A stretch of DNA of 44,093 nt from assembly GCA_964553405.1 (NCBI GenBank), contig CAZKLS010000010.1, positions 1 through 44,093 on the forward strand. The letters run 5' to 3'. Made by a program: the position numbers and the translations under genes. This stretch comes from DATIRA01 sp964553405 (GTDB taxonomy: Bacteria; Pseudomonadota; Gammaproteobacteria; Steroidobacterales; Steroidobacteraceae). Numbering within the stretch: position 1 is the first letter of the stretch; every line of letters begins with the position of its first letter. Positions 33,108 to 40,548 of this stretch are shown piece by piece. Under the pieces are notes generated by a model, which saw only the letters and a program-made list of their open reading frames with translations, was not told where the DNA came from and made no database searches.

Positions 33108-34724
33108 TCAGGGCCGGGCGACGCCGAAGCTGCTCGGTCGCAGCCGCACGCGTTCCGCCCGCCGGCACAGGTCCAGCACGTAGGCGAGCACGCGGCGCGT
33201 GTCGCGCGGGTCGATCACGCCGTCGTCGAGCATCCGGCCAGAGGTATAGAACGCCGAGGTCTGCCGCTCGAAGGTCTCGACGATCTTCGCGCGCATCCCG
33301 TCGATCTGGGCGCGGTCGGGTTCGAGCCCGCGCGCGCGGGCCGATTCTTCCATCACGATCGCCATCGTGGTCGCCGCCTGCTCGGCGCCCATCACCGCGG
33401 TGCGGGAGTTCGGCCAGGCGAACAGGAATCTCGGCGCGAAGCCACGGCCGCACATGCCGTAGTTGCCGGCGCCGAACGAGGCCCCGCAATGGACCGTCAC
33501 CTGCGGCACGGTCGCATTCGCGACCGCCTGGATCATCTTCGCGCCGTGCTTGATCATCCCGCCGCGCTCGGAGGCGGTGCCGACGATGTAGCCGGTCGTG
33601 TTCTGCAGGTAGATCAGTGGCAGCTCGCTCTGGCAGCAGGCCTGTATGAAATGAGTGGCCTTGACTGCTCCGTCCGGGTCCAGCGGGCCGTTGTTCGTGA
33701 CGATGCCGACCGGCATGCCGTGGATTGCCGCGTGCAGGCAGACCGTGGCGGGACCATGGCCCGGCTTGAATTCCATCAGGTCCGAGCCGTCCGCGATGCG
33801 CGCCGCGACCTCCCTCATGTCCACCGGCTTGCGGCCGTCGCGGGGCATCAGCGCGAGCAGATCCTCGGCCGGATACAGCGGCGGCGGGCCCGATGGCAGC
33901 GGCCGCTCGAAGCGCTGCAGGCCGAGGCGCGACACCAGCTCACGCAGGATGCGGATCCCGTCGGCGTCGTCCTCCGCCAGGTACTCGGCCAGTCCGGAGA
34001 CCGTCGCGTGCATCAGCGCGCCGCCGAGTTCCTCCTCGCTCGCGACCTCGCCGGTCGCGGCTTTCAGCAGCGGCGGCCCGGCGAGGAAGGCCCGGGCGCG
34101 GTCGCGGACCATCACGACGTAGTCGGACAGCCCCGGCATGTAGGCGCCGCCCGCGGTCGAGCTGCCGTGCACCAGCGTCAGCACCGGGATGCCGGCGGCC
34201 GACAGCTGCGCCAGCCTGCAGAAGTGCGAGCCGCCGCGGATGAAGTCCTCGACGCGGTAGCGGAGCAGGTTCGCGCCGGCCGACTCGACCAGGTGCAGGA
34301 AGGGGAGCCGGTTCTCGAGCGCGACGGCCTGCGCACGCTGGAACTTCTCGAGGCCCATCGGCTGCAGGGCCCCGGCCTCGATGCCGGAGTCGTCGACGAC
34401 GATCATGCAACGGGTGCCGCTGACGCTGCCGATGCCGGCGACGCAGCCGCCACCCGGTACGGAGCGCGCGGGGTCGGGCACGTCCAGCAGGAAGCCGGCC
34501 AGCGGCGAGAGTTCGAGGAACGGCGCGCCCGCGTCCAGCAGCAACCCGAGCCGCTCGCGTGGCAGCAACTGGCCGCGCTTCGCGAAGCGTGGTCCCGACT
34601 TCGCGGAGGTCGCCGCGGTGCGCTGCCGCAGCGTCTCGAGCTCGGTGACCAGCGCGAGCATGTGTTCGCGGTTCTCCGCCAGGCCGGGCGAAGCGGCGTT
34701 CAGCGACGTGGGAAAGGCCGGCAT
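33108..34724 (-). CDS. atuC: acyl-CoA carboxylase carboxyltransferase beta subunit (probable geranyl-CoA carboxylase AtuC)
   Basis: A 538-residue carboxyltransferase with the two crotonase-like halves of the family. N-half: LPRERLGLLLDAGAPFLELS, FLHLVESAGANLLRYRVEDF, VHGSSTAGGAYMPGLSDY and FLAGPPLLKAATGEVASEEELGG in sequence. C-half: GIVTNNGPLDPDGAVKATHF, YLQNTTGYIVGT, GASFGAGNYGMCGRGF and FAWPNSRTAVMGAEQAA. The acceptor-side region reads ESAGANLLRY with a short loop after it. As I recall, methylcrotonyl-CoA carboxylases have DSGGANLPRQ plus a longer Phe-containing loop there, and the version here is nearer to geranyl-CoA carboxylase. First gene of atuCDEF; the ATG lies 12 bases from a perfect palindrome. 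Confidence 0.85.
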   Translation of the reverse strand: MPAFPTSLNAASPGLAENREHMLALVTELETLRQRTAATSAKSGPRFAKRGQLLPRERLGLLLDAGAPFLELSPLAGFLLDVPDPARSVPGGGCVAGIGSVSGTRCMIVVDDSGIEAGALQPMGLEKFQRAQAVALENRLPFLHLVESAGANLLRYRVEDFIRGGSHFCRLAQLSAAGIPVLTLVHGSSTAGGAYMPGLSDYVVMVRDRARAFLAGPPLLKAATGEVASEEELGGALMHATVSGLAEYLAEDDADGIRILRELVSRLGLQRFERPLPSGPPPLYPAEDLLALMPRDGRKPVDMREVAARIADGSDLMEFKPGHGPATVCLHAAIHGMPVGIVTNNGPLDPDGAVKATHFIQACCQSELPLIYLQNTTGYIVGTASERGGMIKHGAKMIQAVANATVPQVTVHCGASFGAGNYGMCGRGFAPRFLFAWPNSRTAVMGAEQAATTMAIVMEESARARGLEPDRAQIDGMRAKIVETFERQTSAFYTSGRMLDDGVIDPRDTRRVLAYVLDLCRRAERVRLRPSSFGVARP

Positions 34725-34736
34725 GGGCAAATGATA

Positions 34737-34752
34737 AAGCAAGCGCTTGCTT
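34737..34752. promoter_or_regulatory. 16-bp perfect palindrome between atuC and the divergent acyl-CoA dehydrogenase: TetR operator candidate
   Basis: AAGCAAGCGCTTGCTT, a perfect inverted repeat, lies 12 bases upstream of atuC and 30 bases upstream of the GTG of the divergent dehydrogenase-tetR pair. One bound TetR dimer could block both promoters. Pseudomonas AtuR, also of the TetR family, binds inverted repeats in its own cluster, which supports this reading. Confidence 0.75.
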
Positions 34753-34782
34753 GATAACAGTGCCCGGCGTAGCATCCGCACC

Positions 34783-35955
34783 GTGCAGGAACTGCCCCTC
34801 AACCCGGCCTGGTACCGCCCGGACCACGAAGATTTCCGCGAGACGGTGCGCCGCTTCGTCGCCCGCGAGCTCGCGCCGAACGCCGCGGCCTGGGACGAGG
34901 CGGGCACGTTCCCGCGGGAGCTCTACGTCCGGGCCGCCGAAACGGGCCTGTTCGGCCTCGGGTTCCCGACGGAGTACGGCGGGATCGAAGGCACGGACAC
35001 GTTCCACCGGCTGATCGCCAGCCTCGAGCTCGCCCAGTGCGGCTCCGGCGGACTCGTGGCCTCGCTGATGTCGCACACGATCGGCGCGCCGCCGATCGCC
35101 GCGCTAGGCAGCGCCGGGCTGAAGGCGCGCGTGCTGCCGCAGATACTGAGCGGCGAGAAGATCTCGGCGCTCGCGGTCACCGAGCCGTCGGGCGGATCGG
35201 ATGTCGCCGCGCTCAGGACCACCGCCCGGCGTGACGGCGACCACTGGGTCGTGAACGGCGAGAAGACCTTCATCACGTCCGGGATGCGCGCAGACTACCT
35301 GACCGTCGCGGTCCGCACCGATCCCGAGTCGCGCGGGCCGCGCGGCCTGTCGGTGCTGCTCGTCGAGGGCGACGCGCCGGGGCTCGGGCGCTCGCTGCTC
35401 TCGAAGATGGGCTGGTGGGCCTCCGACACGGCGCACCTCACCTTCAGCGACTGCCGGGTGCCGGCGGGCAACCTGCTCGGCGCCGAGGGCGGCGGGTTCG
35501 CCGCGGTGATGTGGAACTTCAACGCCGAGCGATTCTCGCTCGCGGCGAGTGCGCTCGGCTTCGCCTGGGTCTGCTACCAGGAGGCGCTCGGCTGGGCACG
35601 CGAGCGCAGGACCTTCGGCCAGCGCCTGGCCGACCACCAGGTGATCCGCCACCGGCTGGTGGACATGCGGACGCGGATCGAGGCGACGCGCGCGATGCTC
35701 GAGGACACCGCGGCGCGCATGAATGGCGCGCCGATACCGGATGCCGGGCTGGTCGCCTCGATCTGCATGCTGAAGAACGTCGCCACGCGGACCATGCAGT
35801 ACTGCGCGGACGCCGCGGTGCAGATCGAGGGCGGGATGGGCTACATGCGCGGCACGCAGGCCGAGCGGATCTACCGCGAAGTGAAGGTGAACATGATCGG
35901 CGGCGGGGCCGAGGAGATCATGAAGGACCTCGCCGCGAGACAGCTGGAGCTGTGA
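34783..35955 (+). CDS. acyl-CoA dehydrogenase, second copy, divergent from the atu genes
   Basis: A 390-residue FAD acyl-CoA dehydrogenase: LNPAWYRPDHEDFRETVRRF, ALAVTEPSGGSDVAALRTTA, GEKTFITSGMRADYL, and RERRTFGQRLADHQ. The probable catalytic Glu stands before Arg in NFNAERFSLA, and the end has GGMGYMRGTQAERIYREVK with GGGAEEIMKDLAARQ. The start is uncertain: GTG at 34783 gives the usual N-terminus but has no clear ribosome binding site; a TTG at 34747 is open but lies inside the palindrome. It overlaps tetR by four bases (GTGA) and is likely coregulated with atuCDEF. Substrate unknown; another step of branched or terpenoid acyl-CoA oxidation is probable. Confidence 0.9.
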   Translation: MQELPLNPAWYRPDHEDFRETVRRFVARELAPNAAAWDEAGTFPRELYVRAAETGLFGLGFPTEYGGIEGTDTFHRLIASLELAQCGSGGLVASLMSHTIGAPPIAALGSAGLKARVLPQILSGEKISALAVTEPSGGSDVAALRTTARRDGDHWVVNGEKTFITSGMRADYLTVAVRTDPESRGPRGLSVLLVEGDAPGLGRSLLSKMGWWASDTAHLTFSDCRVPAGNLLGAEGGGFAAVMWNFNAERFSLAASALGFAWVCYQEALGWARERRTFGQRLADHQVIRHRLVDMRTRIEATRAMLEDTAARMNGAPIPDAGLVASICMLKNVATRTMQYCADAAVQIEGGMGYMRGTQAERIYREVKVNMIGGGAEEIMKDLAARQLEL

Positions 35956-36659
35956 GCGCACGCCGGGCGAAGTCGCCCCGCAAGTCGACGCGTCGGAGCG
36001 ACCGGGGGTCCCCCGACGAGGTGGACGACGGCCGGCGCGGGCAGCTGCTGCGCGAGTCGGCGCGGCTGTTCCGCGAGAAGGGCTTCGATGCGACCTCGGT
36101 CCGCGACATCGCCGCGGCGACCGGGTTGCAGTCCGGCAGCTGGGTGTACCACTTCCCGACCAAGCAGGACATCCTGGCCGCGGTCATGGAGGAGGGGCTT
36201 TCCCGCGCGCTGGCCGACATCGAGGCGATCGGGCGCGGCGGGTTGCCGGCGCGGGAGAAGTTCGCGGCGCTGGTCCGCGCACACCTCGGCACGATCCTCG
36301 GTCCCGGCCAGGATTTCATCCCGGTGCTGCTCTACGACTGGCGCTCGCTCGCCCCCTCGGCCCGGCCCCGGGTCATCGCGCTGCAGAAACGCTACGAGCA
36401 GGCCTGGGACGCGGTGATCGCGGAGCTGCAGGCCAGCGGCGAATGGGCGCAACCGACCCCGGTGGACCGGTTGCTGATGTTCGGCGCGCTGAACTGGATC
36501 GCGACCTGGTACCGGCCGCGAGGCGCGCTCGGGCTCGAGGCGCTCGCGGCCGAATGCGTGCGCTTCCTGCTCAGGACCCCGCGGCCAGCTGGGCGGGGAC
36601 GAACTGCTGCATCACGGCCTCCTCGAGCAGCTCGGGCGGGAGCAGGCCCTGGTCGATGA
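35952..36659 (+). CDS. TetR-family transcriptional repressor (AtuR-like by context)
   Basis: A 235-residue TetR protein. After a basic, Ser/Arg-rich N-terminus the DNA-binding domain reads LLRESARLFREKGFDATSVR, DIAAATGLQSGSWVYHFPTK and QDILAAVMEEG in sequence; the C-terminal ligand domain follows, with YDWRSLAPSARPRVIALQK. It starts at a GTG overlapping the stop of the dehydrogenase gene (GTGA), so the two are coupled and the repressor should control its own synthesis through the palindrome at 34737. The last 25 or so residues are Arg/Ala-rich and overlap the 3' end of the convergent DUF885 gene by about 89 bases. The ligand is probably an acyl-CoA or terpenoid intermediate (inference). Confidence 0.9.
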   Translation: MSARRAKSPRKSTRRSDRGSPDEVDDGRRGQLLRESARLFREKGFDATSVRDIAAATGLQSGSWVYHFPTKQDILAAVMEEGLSRALADIEAIGRGGLPAREKFAALVRAHLGTILGPGQDFIPVLLYDWRSLAPSARPRVIALQKRYEQAWDAVIAELQASGEWAQPTPVDRLLMFGALNWIATWYRPRGALGLEALAAECVRFLLRTPRPAGRGRTAASRPPRAARAGAGPGR

Positions 36660-38340
36660 CGAAGTCGTGGTAGGCGCGCTCGTCGAAGCGCTTGCCCAGC
36701 GCCATCTCGACCTTGCCGCGCAGGCTCAGCTGCTTCTCGTAGCCGTAGAAATAGGAGGTGGCCTGGCCCGGCGCGTCGAAGCTGTACCGGTCCACCTCCT
36801 GCTTGGCCATCGGCTCGGAGAGGCCCACCTCGTTCATCAGGAACGACTGCACTGCGGCCGGCTCGATCATCCCGAGGTTCACCATCGGGTCGAGGAACGC
36901 CCGCGCGGCGCGCATCAGGCGCATCTGCAGCGTGCCGAGCTGGCCTTCGACCGGCAGGAAGCGCTTGACGAAGCCCTCGGCGTAGAGCGCCCAGCCCTCC
37001 ACGTTCGCGCTGTTGAACGCGAAGATGACCCGCGGGATCGAGACGCCGTTCTCGACCATCTTCGCGAACTGCAGCTCGTGCCCGGGCCGCGCCTCGTGCG
37101 CGGTGAGCGTCCAGGTGATTGCGTCGTAGGTGAAGTCGTCCATCTTCGTTCCCGGCGGCGCGTTCGGGTTCTCGAGCGGCAGCACGAACTCCGCGGGTTC
37201 CCCGGTGTTGCCGATCAGCCGGGGCGGGCTCAGGTGCGGCGCAGGCTGCGCGGCCGACTCCGCCTCGGTCGCGAGCCGGATCACCGCGTCGCGGTCCGGC
37301 ATCGTGATCAGGTTCTCCCGCCGGATGATTTCCTCGATCGAGCCCAGTCTCGCGCGGTAGGTCGGCAGCAGCTCGTCGTTGGCGATGCCGTCCTTCTTCA
37401 GCGCCTTCAGCACGTCGCGGTAGTCGCTCGACGGCAGCTTGCGCTCGGCGGCGATGATCCTAGAGAGCGCCTGCATCTCGTCGCGGGTCTGCACGAAGCC
37501 GACCAGCGCGCGATCGATCAGCTCCCTGGGGTCGGCCTTGACGCCGAAGTTGCGCAGGTTGTCGGCGTAGATCTCGGCCGGCAGCCGGTTGGTCTGCCGC
37601 GCCCGCGGCATGATCTCGGCCTTGACCCAGGCCGCGTGCTGCTCGAGCTGCTGCTCGAGCAATGCGAGGTCCTGCTGCCAGCCCTCGAGGCCGCTCTTCT
37701 CGAGCAGGTCACGGATTCCTGCGACGTACCGAGGCTGGTTCGCCAGGTCCTGCTCGACTTCGACCGTCCACGGGCCGGTCAGCCCGGCGACCGCGAAGCG
37801 CTCGGCCATGCGGGCCTGTGCGAGCTTCGTGATCGGCTCGTAGCCCGGCTCGCGGCCGGTGTACCTGCCGAGCCGCACCAGCGCGGCCGGATACCGCTCC
37901 TTGGCGACCCGTGGGTCGAGCAGCGAGTGGAAGCCCTGGAACAGCGCCTCGGGCAGGTCGAAGTAGGACAGCATCAGCCGGCGGCTCAGCGCCGAAGAGG
38001 CCTGCTGTTCCTCGGCGGCGGCCAGCAGGATCTGCAGGTCCTGGCGCAGCCGCGGGTCCTGCTCGGCATCGAGTCGAACCCGGTAGTCCGCCGCCGCAGC
38101 GGCGAGGTCCGCCTCCATCCGCGTGTCGTATCCGGGCTTCAGGTCGAAGATGTCCTGGTCGTGCCCTTCGACGCCGAGCCCGGCCGCCTGCTCAGGGATG
38201 TAGCGCGCGAATATCTCGAGCAGCGGCGCGGCGTTCGCATTGCTGCGCTCGATCCAGCTCGGTTCGCTGGCCGCGCTCGCGACGCCGGCGCACAGCAGGG
38301 CTGCGAGCAGCGAGATCGTTACGGGGACGGAATTCTTCAT
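36571..38340 (-). CDS. DUF885 family exported metallopeptidase-like protein
   Basis: A 589-residue protein with a signal peptide (about 1-24, ending GVASA) and the DUF885 fold, an all-helical zinc peptidase relative. The zinc motif is TAHEARPGHELQF, with His415, Glu416 and His421 (HE-x4-H form), followed by NVEGWALYAEGF, whose Glu is a likely third ligand. The C-terminus has APGQATSYFYGYEKQLSLRG, conserved in the family. Members are predicted periplasmic peptidases with few known substrates. GGAG precedes the ATG at 38340; a further 44 open codons upstream were rejected. Convergent with tetR and divergent from the WS/DGAT gene. Confidence 0.92.
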   Translation of the reverse strand: MKNSVPVTISLLAALLCAGVASAASEPSWIERSNANAAPLLEIFARYIPEQAAGLGVEGHDQDIFDLKPGYDTRMEADLAAAAADYRVRLDAEQDPRLRQDLQILLAAAEEQQASSALSRRLMLSYFDLPEALFQGFHSLLDPRVAKERYPAALVRLGRYTGREPGYEPITKLAQARMAERFAVAGLTGPWTVEVEQDLANQPRYVAGIRDLLEKSGLEGWQQDLALLEQQLEQHAAWVKAEIMPRARQTNRLPAEIYADNLRNFGVKADPRELIDRALVGFVQTRDEMQALSRIIAAERKLPSSDYRDVLKALKKDGIANDELLPTYRARLGSIEEIIRRENLITMPDRDAVIRLATEAESAAQPAPHLSPPRLIGNTGEPAEFVLPLENPNAPPGTKMDDFTYDAITWTLTAHEARPGHELQFAKMVENGVSIPRVIFAFNSANVEGWALYAEGFVKRFLPVEGQLGTLQMRLMRAARAFLDPMVNLGMIEPAAVQSFLMNEVGLSEPMAKQEVDRYSFDAPGQATSYFYGYEKQLSLRGKVEMALGKRFDERAYHDFVIDQGLLPPELLEEAVMQQFVPAQLAAGS

Positions 38341-38576
38341 GGTCTCGGCTCCATGGCTTGCGGCCGGCTCTCGGAAGGCCGCGCATCTTACACGCTCGAG
38401 TCCGGTTCCGTCGGTGCTGCAACGCAGCAAGAAGTGCGGTTGCTGGACGGCGCGCGCGCGTTTACCTTGCATTGCGGCGGAGCCGGCGTGAATCGCGGCG
38501 TCCGCACGGGATCGATTGATACGAACAACAACCGTCCGCGCAGCGCGGCGGTCCGGTCAGAGCGAGGGGGTTGGCC
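38341..38576. other. divergent intergenic region between DUF885 and WS/DGAT genes
   Basis: 236 bases that must carry both promoters. It holds an alternating GC run (38449-38461) and a GAGGGGG ribosome binding site at 38564-38570 for the WS/DGAT GTG. I see no reliable -35/-10 pair or operator. Confidence 0.4.
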
Positions 38577-40178
38577 GTGCAGCAGCTTTCCGGAATGGAC
38601 AACATGTTCCTGCATCTCGAGCATGGCAACCAGCACATGCACGTCGCAGGGCTCGGCATTTACGACCCGTCGACCGCGCCGGGCGGATTCGTCCGTTTCC
38701 GGGACATCCTGAGGTTCTTCGAGTCGCGGCTGGATACGACGCCGGTCTTCCGCAGGCGGCTCGTCACCGTGCCGCTGGACCTGGACCGGCCCTACTGGAT
38801 CGAGGATGCCGACGTGGACGTCGAGTTCCACGTGCGGCACATCGCGCTGCCCCAGCCGGGCGACTGGCGGCAGCTGTGCATCCAGGTCGCACGCATCCAC
38901 TCCCGTCCGCTGGACCGCAGCAAGCCGTTGTGGGAGGCCTATGTGATCGAGGGCCTGGACAACATTCCCGGAATCCCGAAGGGCAGCTTCGCCTTTTATA
39001 CGAAGTTCCACCATGCGGCGATCGACGGGGAGGGCGGCACCGAGGTGATGAAGGCGATCCACTCCTTCTCGCCCGAAGTGCCCGTCGAGGAGCCCGCGCA
39101 GCGCACCAGGTTCCGGGACCGCGAGCCCTCGCCGATCGAGCTCTACACGCGGGCGCTGGTCAACAACGTGCAGCGTGTGCCGAAGGTGGCGCGGTTCTCG
39201 TTGCAGACCGCGACGCGGCTCGCCGGCCTCGGCGCCGGCTACATGGGCCAGCTCGGCCAGATGCTGCAGGAGGCTGAGGTCCCCTCGGTGCAGACGGTCA
39301 AGTCGAAGATTCGTCGTCCCCCGGTGACGCGCTTCAGCGGCAAGGTCTCGGCTCACCGGGTGGTGGAGCTCGTCGGTCTGCCGATGGCCGACATCAAGGC
39401 GATCCGCAGCAAGATCGAGGGGGCCACGATCAACGACGTGTTCATCAGCACGGTCGGCGGCGCGCTGAACCGCTACCTCGGGGCGAAGGGCGAGTTGCCC
39501 GCGCGGACCATGACCGCGCAGGTGCCGATGACGCTGCGAGGCGCCGACAAGGGCGGCGATGCGGGCAACCAGATCGGCGTCGCGGTGATGCCGGTGCACT
39601 CCGAGATCGACGATCCCGTGGAGCGGCTCGCTGCGATACGCGCGGGCGCGGGCAAGGCCAAGGCGATGGTCAGCGCGGTCGGCAAGGACCTGACCAAGCA
39701 CGTCTACGACCTGCTGCCGGCCGCCGCGTCCGAGCTCTTCACGACGAAGGTCATGCTGCCGACGATGAACATCGTCGTCTCCAACGTCCGTGGTCCGGAC
39801 GCGCCGATGTACCTGGCGGGAGCCCAGATGGTGGCGTTCGCGCCGGTCAGCATCGCGATCAACGGCCTGGGATTGAACGTCACCGGATTCAGCTACCACG
39901 GCACGCTGTGGGTCTGCTCGGTGGCCTGCCGCGAGATGATGCCCGACCCGGGCTTCTTCGCCGAGTGCCTGCGCGAGAGCTTTGCGGACCACGTCAAGGC
40001 GGCCGAGGCGCTGCCGGAGCCGGCGGAGGAGCAGGCCGTGGCGCCGCAGCCGAAAAAGCGGACCCGGAAACCGGCATCTGCCCGTCCCGGCCCGAAGAAA
40101 GCCATGCGCAAGACCGCCAAGCGCAAGACGACCCGGGCCCCGGGTTCGCGCAAGCGCCGGGCGCGTGCGGCGACCTGA
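38577..40178 (+). CDS. wax ester synthase/diacylglycerol acyltransferase (WS/DGAT) with basic C-terminal tail
   Basis: Makes wax esters from fatty alcohol plus acyl-CoA and/or triacylglycerol from diacylglycerol, at the cytoplasmic face of the membrane or lipid bodies. About 533 residues. The active-site motif HHxxxDG is FHHAAIDGEGG (His145, His146, Asp150), preceded by RPLDRSKPLWE; further blocks are GATINDVFISTVGGAL, AQVPMTLRG, NQIGVAVMPVH and VSNVRGPDAPMYLAGA. The last 50 or so residues are rich in Lys, Arg, Pro and Ala (KKRTRKPASARPGPKK and onward), like histone H1 or AlgP tails, which is not part of the core. Start: GTG with GAGGGGG six bases upstream; the TTG two codons earlier is too close to that site. 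Confidence 0.94.
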   Translation: MQQLSGMDNMFLHLEHGNQHMHVAGLGIYDPSTAPGGFVRFRDILRFFESRLDTTPVFRRRLVTVPLDLDRPYWIEDADVDVEFHVRHIALPQPGDWRQLCIQVARIHSRPLDRSKPLWEAYVIEGLDNIPGIPKGSFAFYTKFHHAAIDGEGGTEVMKAIHSFSPEVPVEEPAQRTRFRDREPSPIELYTRALVNNVQRVPKVARFSLQTATRLAGLGAGYMGQLGQMLQEAEVPSVQTVKSKIRRPPVTRFSGKVSAHRVVELVGLPMADIKAIRSKIEGATINDVFISTVGGALNRYLGAKGELPARTMTAQVPMTLRGADKGGDAGNQIGVAVMPVHSEIDDPVERLAAIRAGAGKAKAMVSAVGKDLTKHVYDLLPAAASELFTTKVMLPTMNIVVSNVRGPDAPMYLAGAQMVAFAPVSIAINGLGLNVTGFSYHGTLWVCSVACREMMPDPGFFAECLRESFADHVKAAEALPEPAEEQAVAPQPKKRTRKPASARPGPKKAMRKTAKRKTTRAPGSRKRRARAAT

Positions 40179-40548
40179 CGGGTGCGCGACACGCGATGCA
40201 CGGACGGCAACGAGGTGATCCGCCCGATGCATCGGTTCTTGCTGCATGGCAAAAACGCAACGAACGCCACTGTTGTCAAGTGCCTAATTCACTGGCACGC
40301 TTCAACGTCAACTACTGGGCGTAGTGGCATCTCGGATACTCACGAGTGACCTCGCGGAAAACCGGGATCAGGATAGTCGAGCAAGCGTCCGCGCGGCGCC
40401 GGCAGGTGGTGCGCGACGAAAAAATGGCGCCGGGCGTTGCGCCGCTGCGTGCCTGAACGGCAGCGCGAGCGACGGGCCGGGGCCTCGCGAAAATCGAGCC
40501 CGCTGGGGCGGGCGTTGAGTGGATTGCATGCCAACTGGGGGATTACTG
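40179..40548. other. 370-base leader region before DUF1302
   Basis: No convincing gene. It contains two short inverted repeats, GTGCC-N9-GGCAC (40280-40298) and ACTAC-N5-GTAGT (40311-40325), and TTGTCA (40273) that could be a -35 element but lacks a good -10 at normal spacing. GGGGGAT just before 40549 is the ribosome binding site of the DUF1302 gene. The promoter of DUF1302-DUF1329 is likely here. Confidence 0.45.

Noticed and set aside
29759..33183. Plus-strand frames of 629 and 637 codons opposite the atu genes
   Set aside because: Shadows of conserved acyl-CoA enzymes; no ribosome binding sites or domains.
36667..40247. Long antisense frames opposite DUF885 (681 codons) and WS/DGAT (619 codons)
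   Set aside because: Arg/His/Leu/Val-rich shadows without recognisable motifs; the opposite strand encodes full families with all catalytic residues.
40196..40324. Possible 42-residue protein (MHGRQRGDPPDAS...) after WS/DGAT
   Set aside because: Poor third-position GC for this genome, no ribosome binding site and no hydrophobic or conserved pattern.
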